The translations under genes were made by a program, and so were the position numbers. The notes beneath the pieces are model-generated. The model was given only the letters and a program-made list of their open reading frames with translations, was not told where the DNA came from and made no database searches. From the NCBI GenBank assembly GCA_001414485.1, contig LLEY01000004.1, forward strand, positions 62,001-126,000: 64,000 nt of DNA. The letters are read 5' to 3'. Origin of the DNA: Calycina herbarum. Its lineage: Eukaryota; Ascomycota; Leotiomycetes; Helotiales; Pezizellaceae. Below, piece by piece: positions 1 to 11,476 of this stretch. Position 1 is the first letter of the stretch; each line of letters begins with the position of its first letter.

Positions 1-858
1 TGATTTCGGATAATGCGACAGATTTGATAAATGCGGATGAGAGATGGCCTGTAATTCCCCCCAAGGCGCAGACGGAGTATTATTCTCAAACTAAGGTATG
101 TTATACACCACACCCTCTTGAAATCCCATCTGGAGCTTTCCAATCCCCCTCCAAGCTCCAACGCCCCTCAATGCGCGAACCCAAAAGTATCAAAAACACC
201 AACTAACAAAAACCCCCAGGCCGAAGCAGAATCTTCCGTCCTCTCAGCAAACCGTTCCCCCTCCAAACTCCTAACCTGCGCCCTCCGCCCCGCCGGAATC
301 TTTGGCGAAGGCGACGTACAACTCATCCCCCCAATGATGAAAGTCTACCACGACGGAAAAACCGGTTTCCAACTAGGCGACAACACAAACCTCTTCGACT
401 TCACCTACGTCCAAAACGTCGCGCACGCGCACTGCCTAGCCTCTTACGCACTCCTCCAAACCCATGCTCTCAAAACTGAAGTCCTCGACCACGAGAAAAT
501 AGACGGCGAGGTATTCTTCATCACAAACTGCGAACCCGTCTACTTCTGGGATTTCGCGCGAATGGTATGGAGATGCCAGGGAAGCGAGAAGGGGCTTGAC
601 CATGTCTGGGTTATTAGCAAGGATATGGGAAATGTGTTGGGGGAACTGATGGATTGGGGGTTCTGGATTTTTGGCAAGAAGAGTAAGTTGACTAGGAGGG
701 AGGTCAAGTATAGTTGTATGACGAGATATTATGATTGCAGCAAGGCCAAGCGTCGTTTGGGTTATGAACCACTCGTCTCGTTACCCGAGGGTATTAAGAG
801 AGCCGTCAAGTGGTTTGAGGATGAAAAGGCAAAGGAGGGCGAGAAGAAGGGACAGTAA
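1..858 (+). CDS. ERG26: Sterol-4-alpha-carboxylate 3-dehydrogenase (decarboxylating), 3' part
   Basis: Partial gene: the N-terminal Rossmann half lies upstream of the window. Exons read 3..95 and 220..858 (stop TAA 856-858). The 124-bp intron runs from GTATGT to CCCCAG, has a CTAAC branch site, and joins in phase 0. The junction restores YYSQTK-AEAE, whose Tyr-x-x-x-Lys is the catalytic pair of the 3-beta-HSD branch of extended short-chain dehydrogenases. Downstream are RPAGIFGEGD, a GDNTNLFDFTYVQNVAHAH stretch and a C-terminal GYEPLVSLPEGI, as in Erg26. The family oxidises and decarboxylates 4-carboxysterols with NAD+ during C4 demethylation in ergosterol synthesis at the ER. Another 3-beta-HSD-family sterol dehydrogenase is the alternative. 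The gene is convergent with the E2 gene that follows. Confidence 0.85.
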
Positions 859-1402
859 ATGTCATTTTGAGGCTGGAGGAATTCCTGCTATGTATATGTT
901 CGAGCTTGTATGATTTCAGCGGTAATTACGGTCTTATCGTTGAGGGGGCAGCTATAGTCTCAATAATATTTTCACGTCCAGTCACTGAAATTCTCATGCG
1001 AAGATCAAATTAAAAAGAGAAAGTACCCGGTTGATTCATTCATGCAATTCTCTTTCCCATCCCAAACCCAAATTTACCCCTCAATTCCCTACCCATCCCC
1101 GCCTCCATCGCCATAGCTAAATTGCAAAACAGACAAGTAAAACTCCATGCATGGCCCCCTGCCTGCTATGAGAAACCCTGGAAAAATCAACCCTTTAGTA
1201 CGCCGAAATGTCCGTAAATGCACACCCGAGCTGAAAACAACCATTCAAGAAGGAAGCACTAATCTCATTTATTCAGGGCCGAAGATACGTAAAAGGTGTA
1301 TGTTGGAAAAATAAAACAAGGTCGAAAGGTATGTCGTTCATTATAATCACTCCCTAAATTTGGTTAGAGATCTAGTGGTATACTAGAAAAGAGCTGAGAT
1401 AC
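859..1402. other. Intergenic region between convergent genes
   Basis: This stretch should hold the facing 3' UTRs of the ERG26-like gene and the E2 gene. I see no coding frame, RNA gene or strong repeat in it. Base composition is like the neighbouring genes and shows no RIP signature. Confidence 0.6.
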
Positions 1403-3154
1403 CTACTCCATACTTCTCTGAACGGCTCTTCGAAGCTTGCGGTTGTACATTTTCTTGTCGTCAGCCGAACCCCAATAGAGTTTGGATGCTTCCGGATTTA
1501 CGAGAGTCCGAGGATCGTAAGGAGGCGATTCATCTTCTAATGCCCCGATAATAGCCTCGATATGTGACTTTGCATCTTCAACACGCTTGGTGGTGTAGCA
1601 CGGTGTACCATCCTGTGTGATTCGGTGGTGGAAGAGTGAGGTTTCGAACTTGGCTCGTGGCTGTTCATCCGGGAATCGTGGGCTGAAGCATAGCTTGATT
1701 CGGAATAACCCTCCATCCAAGTTTGTCATGGGTCGTCCAAAGTATGTGATGGACCAAACGAAAGGATTCTTGTCAACCAACTCGATAGTTAATGTGACGT
1801 TCTTGTCTTGTTTGTATGCTTCGACCACCTGCTCATACTGTCTCTGTAAATTGGCTGCCGCGGTGCCTTCGCGCTTCTTAATGACCAATCCTTCTGTTGC
1901 CCATCTATCAGTTTCATCGTCCAGGGTCTTCTTAATGAGTTGTAATCTTCTTTCCAACTCTGTATAGTTGAATTTCCCCTCCATAACGTTATTCGTGCAT
2001 TCAAATGGCATACGGGTGAATTGTTGACCGTCTTTGACCTCGGCCTTGGCTTTGGTGATAGCAAGGAGGTATGAATCGAAATACCACAGGAAGCGTCGTT
2101 TGCACAGGTCCTTGAATGGCTCAAAACGGGCTGATCCTTCATCATAATCTCGGTCGATATCATGACTCTCGTCTTCACTGTCGCTCGTAGCTGCGGAGCA
2201 TTGTGGTGCGACGTCACCAGATGGAGAAATTCCTAGGTACTCTTCGAGACGTTGGATAACTGATATACGGAGGGATTCGTGTCGAATCTTGAGTTTGGGT
2301 TAGTAGATATGAATCGCGAATTCCCGTATGACCAACCTTGGCTACATAGTCCCTCTGGTACTTCTTGTCACTCTCGTCGTTCGCTGTCTCGAAACCCGGC
2401 TCGTTCTCGTAAGGATTCGATGACATCAGACTTTGTATAGATATCAAGATAGATTCAACGCCCTGTGCCGATGACCACTCCTCGCCTCGTTCGCCTCTCC
2501 ATGTTCTTGGTAATTGTGAGCCTCTGACTATGTTTCGAATGGATAGAATATTTGCTTACCCGAGAATTGACCTGCAGTAATGAATTAGCAAACTGTCGAG
2601 TAGTGGAGGGAAATGTAGTAAAGGGTAATCGCAGCGCCAACTTACAAACAAACTTTCCCTTGTGCGTATATATTTGGGTTGAAGCGACATCGGCCTCCGT
2701 TTGTCGTCGTCGCTACAACTGATGGCGCCTTTCCAGGATAATCTGCGACACCTTAGCCTCCCTTTTTCTTCTTCCTGTACTTCTTCGATGTATATACCTT
2801 TGCCAAACCTGACCTGGAACTAGGAAGAATTAGCAGGTTACTCCTGTGCGGGGTCGCATGTCACAAACCTCAAAAAAGCCAAACTCGTATGGCGTATCGG
2901 AAGGGCCGATGATGATGGCCTTCACGTTGCGAACGTCCACATCACGGCATGCGACAGCGAGGGCTAGACAAGAGAGAATCAAAATGGGGATCTGGTATTA
3001 AAGTAAGGTATCATCTGCCAAATACTTACAAAGATCTGAGTTCTTTTGAATATCTGCCAATTCCTGTGAGGCGTCAGCCTTGCGACCCCGCGATTGCGTT
3101 GGCAGTGAAACATTAACATACCTTGGTGATGCGGATTATCGAGTGGTTCGACAT
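1403..3154 (-). CDS. UBE2Z-like ubiquitin-conjugating enzyme with a second, C-terminal UBC fold
   Basis: Eight exons (minus strand): 3154-3122, 3063-3030, 2963-2869, 2819-2798, 2742-2646, 2571-2560, 2505-2337, 2287-1403. They total 1347 nt and encode 448 aa; every junction has GT..AG and keeps frame. The first UBC domain (about residues 1-150) has a PYEFGFFEFQV core, FNPNIYAQGKVCLSILG with catalytic Cys93, then a Trp-rich turn, SAQGVESILISIQSL and NPYENEPGFE. This is the signature of human UBE2Z (USE1). The UBE2Z-type tail follows (RHESLRISV..., then EGKFNYTELERRLQLIKK). UBE2Z normally ends soon after, but here a further UBC-like fold spans roughly residues 320-448. It has FVWSITYFGRP, GGLFRIKLCFSPRFPDEQP, HHR in place of HPN, and Cys384 in GTPCYTT. 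E2s carry ubiquitin or a related modifier as a Cys thioester. Whether both cysteines work is not visible. The 12-nt exon is the least certain part. Confidence 0.78.
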
Positions 3155-4969
3155 GACTGCGTCGTGGGCAGATGCGCGGAATATGTAGAGGGTCTTCAGG
3201 TCCAAGGAAGGTGGTAAATCGGGTTGTAGTGTGGAAGTTTAGGAAGGTCCAGTGTTGGGATTCACAGGCGTCTGAGATTGGGTTTAAGTGGTTTAAGTGC
3301 TGAAGCCTGCGCGAGGCCGTACATATGCACCACCACCACACCATTCACTCGCTAGAACCTAAAAGTGGATCTCAGTCCCAGGTGAGGCTGCGTGGTCCTT
3401 GCTTCTGCTGGAATAATCTATTTAAAAACAGACCTCTCTCCTTTTTGGAATTTCTCTTTTTGCATTTCTATTCTCTAGCTACTCTAGAAAGAATGTACCT
3501 TCTCGATTAATTATTTCGATTCTTCTAGACTTTTCTATACAATCAAAGGAGAAGACCTACTGCTTGTACTAAACTAGCTATGGCAAGAATGGTAGACGGC
3601 ACGGCATTCTAGTTATGTCTCTACGTAATGAACAATCAGGGCCGCAAACTTTCGACACCCAAGAACAACCATCTCAATCTATTTTCAGCTCCAGACTTTT
3701 GGTCGGGAGAAAAAAAGATCTTTTCTCAGATTGGTTCCCTTCTATTGGGTATTGAAGACCCTTTCGGCTCTAGTGCATGCCTCTGCTGCAAGACAACTCA
3801 TTGACCCCTTTTAGAACATCTAGAGTCGGTCTTGAGTACTTTATCCTGAACATAAGAATAGGAGAAGTAACTTCTTTCTTATTACAAACTTGTGAGACTG
3901 CTGATTTATACTTGTGACCTGACTTCAAATTCAGCAAAGCAAACGTATCCTTTCTTTGGGTGCTTAACTCCTGGGCTTTCTTCGCTTGTAGCATTCCTCT
4001 GTTAGTCTAGAAATTAAACTTAGGAAAAGTTGAAGGAGCCCCAAACGAGTACCATTTATCGACAGTTCAATGAGAAAATGCTTCTTACATTCAGACTTAT
4101 TTTTCAGGATCCTAACTATTCATGCTTTCCAAATTTGACCACATTCCCGTCTGCTTTGACGAAATTAGATGGTGAATTAGTTAGGGACGGCTAGCCTTCC
4201 CTGCCTCATATTTCAGGGTCCCACAACGATGGACTGCGATTGAACGGCAGCATTACTCTCATCTCCAAGTTTGACGCTCTCGCTGTATTGTTGCGCGTTT
4301 GTAGACCACCATTCCCTCCGCCTCTCCCTCTCCCTCTCACGACTCTTGAAAAGCGCGCATCGCCCTCTCTCCTCGTCTACCCGCCAGTCTCCCATCGCAA
4401 TCTCCCCACGTTGTACAGCAAACCAAATCCCATCTCCACGTTGCCCCCTACACCGACACCGACTCCGACTCCACCACGCGACTGCGAAATCCAGAGAGCC
4501 AGAGAACAGAAACAGAGTCTGCCAGTCTCAACTCCATCCCAGAACACGAGCGTACGAATTCTTGGTGGCCGAGGGACCTCGTATTCATATATCCCCATCT
4601 CGTCAGAACAACAGCCACCCGCTGCCATATAACATCTATTACTATTCCTGGTCGATGGTTCTTGTTTCAGGTGCTGCGGGTTGGACGTTCCTTGACCTTA
4701 CAGTCGCCAGCAAATAATCGCATATGCAGAGGCCAATTCACCGGGCCATGCGACTCGACAACGTCAGTTCTCCGTAATCGTCGTCCCAAAAGAGCAGGCT
4801 AGCAGGTCAAAATCCTTCTGCGAAAGCACCCTCCAGCGATACCCTCACGCTGGCGAACACCACCCTGGACAGGCGGCCCAAGCAATAAACCACACCAAAT
4901 ACCAAAGCGATCGTTGGCGATACAAGAAGAGGGAAAAGAATACGAGGTGCCCAATTCGAGCCCAGCACG
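3155..4969. other. Divergent intergenic region: E2 gene and LRG1 promoters
   Basis: About 1.8 kb separate the E2 start (3154, minus) from the LRG1 start (4970, plus). The ORFs here are short, overlap on both strands and show no family motif, so I call none. The half next to LRG1 (about 4230-4969) is rich in C and pyrimidine tracts, typical of a fungal promoter and long 5' leader; a leader intron is possible but I cannot place one with confidence. Confidence 0.5.
4311..4345 (+). promoter_or_regulatory. CT-rich tract upstream of the LRG1-like gene
   Basis: A run of CTCTCCCTCTCCC-type pyrimidine repeats lies about 630-660 bp before the start codon. Such tracts are common near transcription starts of highly and constitutively expressed filamentous-fungal genes. 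The role here is inferred only from composition and position. Confidence 0.3.
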
Positions 4970-7900
4970 ATGGGTCCTCAAGCAGAGGGAGACCCATCTG
5001 GGGAGGGGCGAAATTATGGCGGCCAGCCCTACGCAGATGATGGCAGAAGATATCATTCGGATCGAGATGTGGGAATGCAGGATCAACAACTCCTGCCGCC
5101 AAACGGTGGCCATCCCCCGGAGAATAGAAGAAATTTATCGCCATCTGGGAGCCAAAGTGGCAGGGACAAGGACAGAGATGGCGACCCGAACAAGAATGGC
5201 GGCGAGCGCAATCGATCACGACCGCGCAATGGCAGGACAGCGTCAGGGCAGTTAAGGATGTGCAAGAAATGTGGTGAACCTTTGACGGGGCAGTTCGTGC
5301 GGGCGCTTGGTGGCACATTTCATTTGGACTGTTTCCGATGCCGAGTAGGTGATTTATTTGCTATTTCAATGCGCTCTACTAATCCAGTGCTAGGACTGTG
5401 GCCAAATTGTTGCCTCGAAGTTTTTCCCTGTAGATGAAGAAGAGGGGGAAGGGCAATATCCTCTTTGCGAAACTGATTACTTCCGCCGACTCGATTTGAT
5501 ATGCCACAAGTGTAATGGCGCTCTCCGCGGATCGTACATCACAGCACTGGACCGAAAATACCATATCGACCATTTTACTTGTTCTGTATGCCCAACAGTA
5601 TTTGGGGCGCAGGACAGTTATTACGAGCACGATAGTCAGGTATACTGCCATTACCACTACTCGACACAATTTGCGCAACGGTGCAACGGCTGTCAGACAG
5701 CCATTTTAAAACAATTCGTTGAGATTTTCCGGAATGGGCAAAACCAGCACTGGCACCCCGAATGTTATATGATACACAAGTTCTGGAATGTGAGATTAGC
5801 TTCGTCGCAGGATGCAACGGAGGCAAGGCCAGAATTAAAGGATATCACAGACGAGGAAGGGCGTAACGCTGTGAGGGATGAGGAGGAAAGAATGGAAGAG
5901 AAGGTGTACAGGATATGGAGTGTTCTCTCAACCTTCGAAGAGTCATCCGCAGCTTGTATATCAGATATGCTTCTGCATGTGAGTAACGGCGCATATGTGG
6001 ATGGGGTATTGGTAGCCAAGAAGTTCATCTGGCATGTCGATATTTTGTTCCGCTCTGCCGATAAGTTGGATGCAACGATGACAAGACTGGCAATGAAAGG
6101 TATGTTGCTTTGTATGATTTGGGGGGCTGGTTAACTAACATGAATTAGGCCTTTCTTATTCTCGAGAAGCAAAACTTCTATGCAAAAAGATAGTTGCATT
6201 CTTTTCACTATTATCCAAGACACAAGAGACGGGTGTGAGGAAGCTTGGTGTAACCCAAGAACTCCTTGCTCTTGTTACTGGATTAGCTCATTACTTGAAA
6301 CTCCTGATCAGAATATGTCTTCAAGGAGCTCTCAAGGTCGAGCGAGAGCAGAAGAGCCCCGAGGGCTTACATGCATTCCTGGATGATTTGGGTGACATGG
6401 AAGACATCAAAAATGACGACAGATCTCTCGAGGCCACGACTGGGACACCTGGGTTGGCCGAATCGAATTCTGACCAATGTGTGACTTGCAAACGGCCAAT
6501 AGAAGATGAATGCGCCCATATTCAAGAGCGACGTTGGCATCTTGCTTGTCTCCTGTGTACAAACTGTTCAAGAGAATTGCGACAAAACCTGGAAGATGTC
6601 AGATGGAGCGAGACGGACCAAAAGATATATTGTAACAGCTGCCAAAGCCGGGTTCCCGACGCAGTTGGTGGGTTCGAACGAGTCACCCGACTCCAGCAAT
6701 ACGTATTTCTTCTCCGGGTTGCCTTGGCACGGCTACTGGAAATCCTAAGGAGTAGTGGTACACTTCCACATACTTCTGATGACCCAAATTTGAACGGCTA
6801 TGATTCAAAGGAAGGCCATCGACTGGGAGGGAATGATGCGCCCATGTTGAGATCAGACACTCGATCAAAGTCGTATGGCGGGAACGCAGATGACCAGCCA
6901 CGTGAATCTTCATATGAGAGTACTCTCAATGATGTCCGTCGGTTGAGAAGTACTCGGATGGACAAACATTTGTCATCCACAATTAAAAAGGCAAGAACTT
7001 CGCGGATTATGGATGGCCCTGAGGGCCGTTCTGTCAGACCTGGTTCTGCTGGCGCAGATGGTTCCGATGCACGAAATGGTGGCTTTCAGATAGTTGAAGA
7101 AAGGGACAGCAATGGCGAATCGAGAACCGAGCTTATGTTTGGTCACCAGGATGCCCTAACGCTGGACGACATACCGAGAATCGTAGCCGCAGAGCAAGCC
7201 AAGGAGCAAAGACCCAACGCATACAAGCACGCCCGTCATGAAATGTTCCGAACTTCTGTTACCGAACCCAAACTACTGAATGGACATCAACGCAACTTTT
7301 CGAGTGGCAACGCTCTAGATATTCCTGCGTCAGATCCATCTGGTCAGAGAAATAATGGGGGAAAGAAATACTTTTCGGAACTTTCTGCTCTGGAGTATTT
7401 TATCGTTCGCCATGTTGCTGTCATTGCTATGCAACCAATGCTGGAAGGCCACTTTACTATGGAAGAGTTGCTTAATCTTATTGAGACTAGAAAGCCAACA
7501 TTCTGGAATAAAATGGGCAAGGCCTTCAAAAATGATGGCAAGAAGGGAGCCAAGAAGAAGGGGGTCTTTGGTGTCCCTCTTGAGCTCATTATCGAACGGG
7601 ATGGAGCAGATTCAACTGATGGCATTGGTCCAGGTGCCTTGAGGATTCCAGCAATTGTCGACGACGTTGTTACAAGCATGCGAAAGATGGATCTCTCAGT
7701 GGAGGGAGTTTTCCGAAAAAACGGAAACATCAAGAGACTGAATACCACCACCGTGACCATTGACAAGGATGGCTGCGAGTCGGTGGACCTGTCCAAAGAA
7801 AATGTTGTGCAAGTTGCAGCCCTTCTAAAGAAATATCTTCGAGAGTTACCCGACCCCCTGTTAACTTTCAAACTCCACCGGCTTTTTATCGCAACACAAA

Positions 7901-8700
7901 AGATTGCCGACGAGGACAAACGCCGAAGGGTGCTGCATCTGACATGTTGTTTGTTACCAAAAGCTCATCGAGATTGTCTGGAGATTCTATGTTCGTTCTT
8001 CAACTGGGTCGCCTCCTTCCATCAAGTTGATGAAGAGTCCGGTTCGAAGATGGACACTCATAACCTCGCCACTGTCATTGCACCCAACATTCTATACACC
8101 AACGCGAAAACCCCCGTTGATGATAACTTTTTGGCGATTGAGGTTGTACACACGCTCATCGAATGCAACGAGCAAATGTGTGAAGTAAGCACTCCAACAA
8201 CACCCTATCCGCTTACCACGACTAACCATTTCATTTAGGTACCTGAGGACCTTCAATCGATTCTGGCCGATCCGACTCTCTTCACCAAAGAGAGTGATAT
8301 AACCACTAAAGAAATTCTTAAACGTTATGGGGATCTCGGCCAGAATGGTGGGCCCAGGCATCAGGTTGAGACTACGGAAGCATCGCCGCGGAAAGATGGT
8401 GGTGGACGAGGGGCCGCTCCAGTGATAACTCGAATCGACACCGATCCATCCCAAACACATGCATGGCAGAAAGAGAGCAGTGTGCGCCATGTCCACGACC
8501 AACCAGGTGGTCCACAAAACCAGAATATACCACCACAGCAGCAATATCAGGACCTTGAGCCTCCTCATCCATACCCCCCGCAGAGGAATGGCACTCCAGA
8601 TAGTCAGTCTGAAAACCCACGCCAGTATCGCAACTCAACACAGGGGTGGGGTCGACCTCGGAACAACTCAATCGGAGTCGGTGTAACAGGAGCTGTTTAG
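4970..8700 (+). CDS. LRG1: LIM-domain Rho GTPase-activating protein (Lrg1 type)
   Basis: Four exons (4970-5344, 5394-6099, 6149-8184, 8239-8700) encode 1192 aa. Introns are 49, 49 and 54 bp with good GT..AG ends and CTAAT/CTAAC branch sites, and all junctions keep frame. A basic, low-complexity N terminus (residues 1-97) leads into LIM 1 (about 98-158, CKKC...HLDCFRC), LIM 2 (162-220, CHKC...HIDHFTCSVC) and a third, shorter LIM-like finger (222-262, CNGC...HWHPEC). A helical region and another LIM (471-525, CVTCK...HLACLLCTNC...CNSC) follow. The RhoGAP domain covers about 832-1040 with arginine finger Arg883 in GVFRKNG and the conserved NLATVIAPN. A polar, Gln/Pro-rich tail ends the protein. 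Lrg1 in yeasts stimulates GTP hydrolysis by Rho1, which controls beta-glucan synthesis, cell-wall integrity and polarised growth. The start is the first ATG of the open frame. Confidence 0.9.
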
Positions 8701-8790
8701 TTCCTGCTAGTTTCAATCAACTTTCGAATTTCTAATGCATAACGTATATCCCTTCTACCTCTAGGCGGGTTCCAATTCATGGTAACCAGA

Positions 8791-9129
8791 TTACTTTGGG
8801 TCGCTATACAAAAACATAACGGCCAAATCTTTTTTTCGACTCTCAGCGAGACTCAAATTTTCTCTGCAAAGTTCCTTCTCAAAACTTTTTCCAAAACGAC
8901 ATTTGAAGCATTGACCGGTGGCGTTTTCTATTTTCATGTTCTTCCGGCAGCAGGCGAATTCTGCGAATATAAGCAGCTGTGCTGAGGAATTGTATGTGTC
9001 TATTTGATGATAGGCTTCCTTCTTAATTTTTTCTTCCGTTTCAGGGGCTAGTTGTTTGGAGTATAAAGGCCTGGCATCTTGGAGAGATTGCGATTTTGCG
9101 GAGTCTCTCTTCTTCATATTTGATGGCAT
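8791..9129 (-). CDS. Hypothetical small cysteine-containing protein (doubtful)
   Basis: A 112-residue minus-strand frame starts at ATG 9129 with an in-frame TGA just upstream. It is Lys/Glu-rich, with residues such as FAEFACCRKN and a later CFKCRFGKSFEKELCRE. The five cysteines in the C-terminal half recall small CHCH-type mitochondrial proteins, but the spacing between the last two is ten residues, not the nine of twin CX9C proteins, so I do not assign that family. A second minus-strand reading begins near 9242 (ATGTCGG, then a possible intron) and overlaps in another frame. The ORF is convergent with LRG1 and could be chance coding within its 3' flank. Confidence 0.28.
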   Translation of the reverse strand: MPSNMKKRDSAKSQSLQDARPLYSKQLAPETEEKIKKEAYHQIDTYNSSAQLLIFAEFACCRKNMKIENATGQCFKCRFGKSFEKELCRENLSLAESRKKDLAVMFLYSDPK

Positions 9130-9698
9130 CAGTCAGATCAGTTTTTTGAAGCTGCTGTTGTTCCTCTCTCTTTTTTTGAGCTTCTGCGCAGTTGTTAGGC
9201 ACGCTGAAGTGGATACAGAAATAAAAAAAAGAGTACCCGACATGATTTCGATTATTTTTTCGATTTGTGATTGTTTGATCGGGCTGAGAAATGGTTGTTA
9301 ATTGATTACTGATGTTGAATTTTACACAGGGCTTCTCGTGGGTATTACCCTTTTAGGATTTTACGTATAGCCAAATTAGCCGACAGTTACGCCAACTCAG
9401 TCCTAAAAAGAGCTATCTCAGACTTTCCCCACGTCTCCGTTTTCCACACCAGGAGCATGCTAAAGTCGGGAGAGTTACCAGAAACCCAAATTGGCCGCTG
9501 GCGCTGGTTACAACTCGGTACAACATTTCCCCCTCTGTTCAATGTCGTAATTGTCTTGTGTGCGGGGTGGGTGAGAGTTAGCGGCACAGTGGATACGACC
9601 TCACTGACATATCACAGGCTCGGAGGGGTTATAATTCTCCACTTTCGGCGTTAAGTTCTATTTTATCCCACTTAGGATTCCGGTTGGAGACGATTGAT

Positions 9699-9706
9699 GT
9701 ATATAT
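9699..9706 (+). promoter_or_regulatory. TATA-like box of the Gal80-like gene
   Basis: GTATATAT lies about 115 bp upstream of the ATG at 9820, inside the only AT-rich patch of the proximal promoter. A plausible TATA element, by sequence and distance alone. Confidence 0.4.
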
Positions 9707-9819
9707 GGATCCCCTATTTCCGGATGGAAAGGCAACTCCAAGACATTACAGTTTGAACCTCACATCTTACATCTCGCCTGGCAAACATACCACTTCTCAT
9801 TACGAAAACTGATTTTAAC

Positions 9820-11108
9820 ATGGCACCAACCAAAGTCGGATTCATCGGTCTCTCTACACAAGGATGGGCCAAGGGAGCCCATTTACCGTATTTGAAAAAC
9901 AGTCTTGATTATGAGATTGTGGCTGTTTGTAATAGTTCTGTTGAGAGTGCTGAGAAGGCTATCAAGTTGTTTGAGTTGGGCGAGGGGACTAAGGGGTATG
10001 GGGATCCTGAGGGTATGTGTTATTTTGTTATTTTTTCCCCCTCGGACTCAAAAATCCTAGGAGAACGTAAACTAACTCATCATAGAACTTGCCAAAGACC
10101 CCAACGTGGAATTGGTAGTCTGCTCCGTACGCGTAGACCACCATCACGCCACCATCGCCCCCTCTCTCAAAGCCGGAAAAGATGTATATGTTGAATGGCC
10201 ACTTGGTCGTTCTCTCGCGGATGCTGAAGCCCTTCTTGCTCTTAAGAAGTCATTTGGTGTGAAGAACGCTATCGTGGGGTTACAAGCAAGACAAGCTCCA
10301 ATCATCAACCAAGTCAAGGAAATTATTGCGTCAGGTAAGATTGGGAAGGTGTTGAGTAGTACTTGGAATTCCCAGGCTCATCATGGGGGTGGGACGACGA
10401 CGGAGGGGTATCAGTATTTGGTGGATAGGGAGAAGGGGGGGAATCTTTTAACTATTCATTTTGGACATGCGATTGATTATATTCAGTATGGTATGTTGGT
10501 TTTGAGAAATAGGGAAAGGGGCAGGAAAAAAGAGAAGCTAATGGATTAAATTAGTATTGGGATACGGATTCCAAACTCCACCCAAAACCCTCCTCGCCAA
10601 TCGCCGTCCTCTCGTTACTCTACTGGATGGTAACAACAAAGTCCTCAAAACAGACCACCTCTCGACAGGTGATGATACGATTTATATCCATGGCACCCTC
10701 TCTTCTGATATCCCCCTATCTTGCACCCTCCGCGGCGGCGCCCCATTCAAAGGAACACCTGGTCTTGATTGGCGCATCTACGGAGAAAAAGGAGAAATCC
10801 GTATCACGGCTACAGGACCCTTTGTTCAAATCGGGTATCCGGATATGAAATTGGAAATTCACGATCTTGAGAGCGACAATGTTGAAGAAATTAAGGTTGT
10901 TAGTGAAGCCGTGGATGGCATAGATGGGATTCCGGGCGGGAATGTGGCGAGGGTTTATAGGGCTTTGAAGGGGTTGAGAGAAGGGAAGGGAGATGGATTG
11001 GTAGCTGGAGGAGCACTTTGTGGGTTTGAGGATGCGGTTGAGAGGCATAGGGATTTGGAGGGGATGTATAGGGAAAATGGGATTTTGGAGAGTGAATTTA
11101 AGATGTAG
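9820..11108 (+). CDS. Gfo/Idh/MocA-family protein, Gal80-like
   Basis: Three exons (9820-10012, 10086-10490, 10555-11108) encode 383 aa. Both introns (73 and 64 bp) have GTATGT donors and TAG acceptors, and the frame is kept. The N-terminal Rossmann domain has GFIGLSTQGWAKGAHLPYL, where enzymes usually have GxGxxG, followed by NVELVVCSVRVDHHH. The segment VYVEWPLGRSLADAEAL stands where dehydrogenases of this family have Glu-Lys-Pro with the catalytic Lys. Here it is EWP (residues 101-103), as in the yeast Gal80 repressor, which reads VEW at this place. The C-terminal half also follows Gal80 (GLQARQAPIINQVKEII, GGNLLTIHFGHAIDYIQY, LRGGAPFKGTPGLDWRIYGE). Gal80 binds NAD(P) and senses metabolic state while masking Gal4. 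A regulatory or ligand-binding role is therefore more likely than catalysis, but no Gal4 partner is visible here. Confidence 0.8.
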
Positions 11109-11476
11109 AATCGTCTCGTCCACTCGGCTCTGCGGTTGGGAATTTTGGTGTGTCTTTGTTGGTTGTAAGCGACCCATTCACAACAATTTCAGGATTTCAA
11201 CATTGACAAAGGGAGTCGGAGGTTATTGAACTCCCTGTTCCTTCTTCTCCCTTGGTGACTTTCAGGGTGGTAAGAAACAGAATAACTTGTCTCTTTGTTG
11301 ATCCTAGATCTCCATTCATGCGCACATCGAACAGGACAACAAGACAACATGATTATACTATCTATATATCTCAAGCTTCTTCTCGTCTAACTGGTTTGAA
11401 CCACAGCACTCTACATCACTTCCAATCCATACCCACTGGCACCTTATACTTTTATTTTCAAACCAAATCATCCACC
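11109..11476. other. Intergenic region between two plus-strand genes
   Basis: 3' flank of the Gal80-like gene and promoter plus leader of the next gene. A TATCTATATAT stretch at about 11358-11368 is a plausible TATA region for the ATG at 11477. No coding frame convinces me. Confidence 0.5.

Larger units (their letters stand above)
8701..9819. other. Intergenic region with one doubtful small ORF
   Basis: This holds the LRG1 3' UTR and the upstream region of the Gal80-like gene. A minus-strand ORF at 8791-9129 is listed separately. From 9300 to 9819 I see no gene. Confidence 0.5.

Noticed and set aside
118..858. Complete 246-residue protein starting at 118
   Set aside because: Bases 118-219 are the 3' part of an intron; the upstream exon 3-95 ends in the catalytic YYSQTK and joins in frame at 220.
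3770..3994. Short minus-strand ORF between the E2 gene and LRG1
   Set aside because: No motif, overlapping ORFs on the other strand, and no splice partners.
4240..4717. Overlapping Pro/Ser-rich ORFs upstream of LRG1
   Set aside because: They come from the pyrimidine-rich promoter/leader; two frames and both strands are open at once, which argues against coding.
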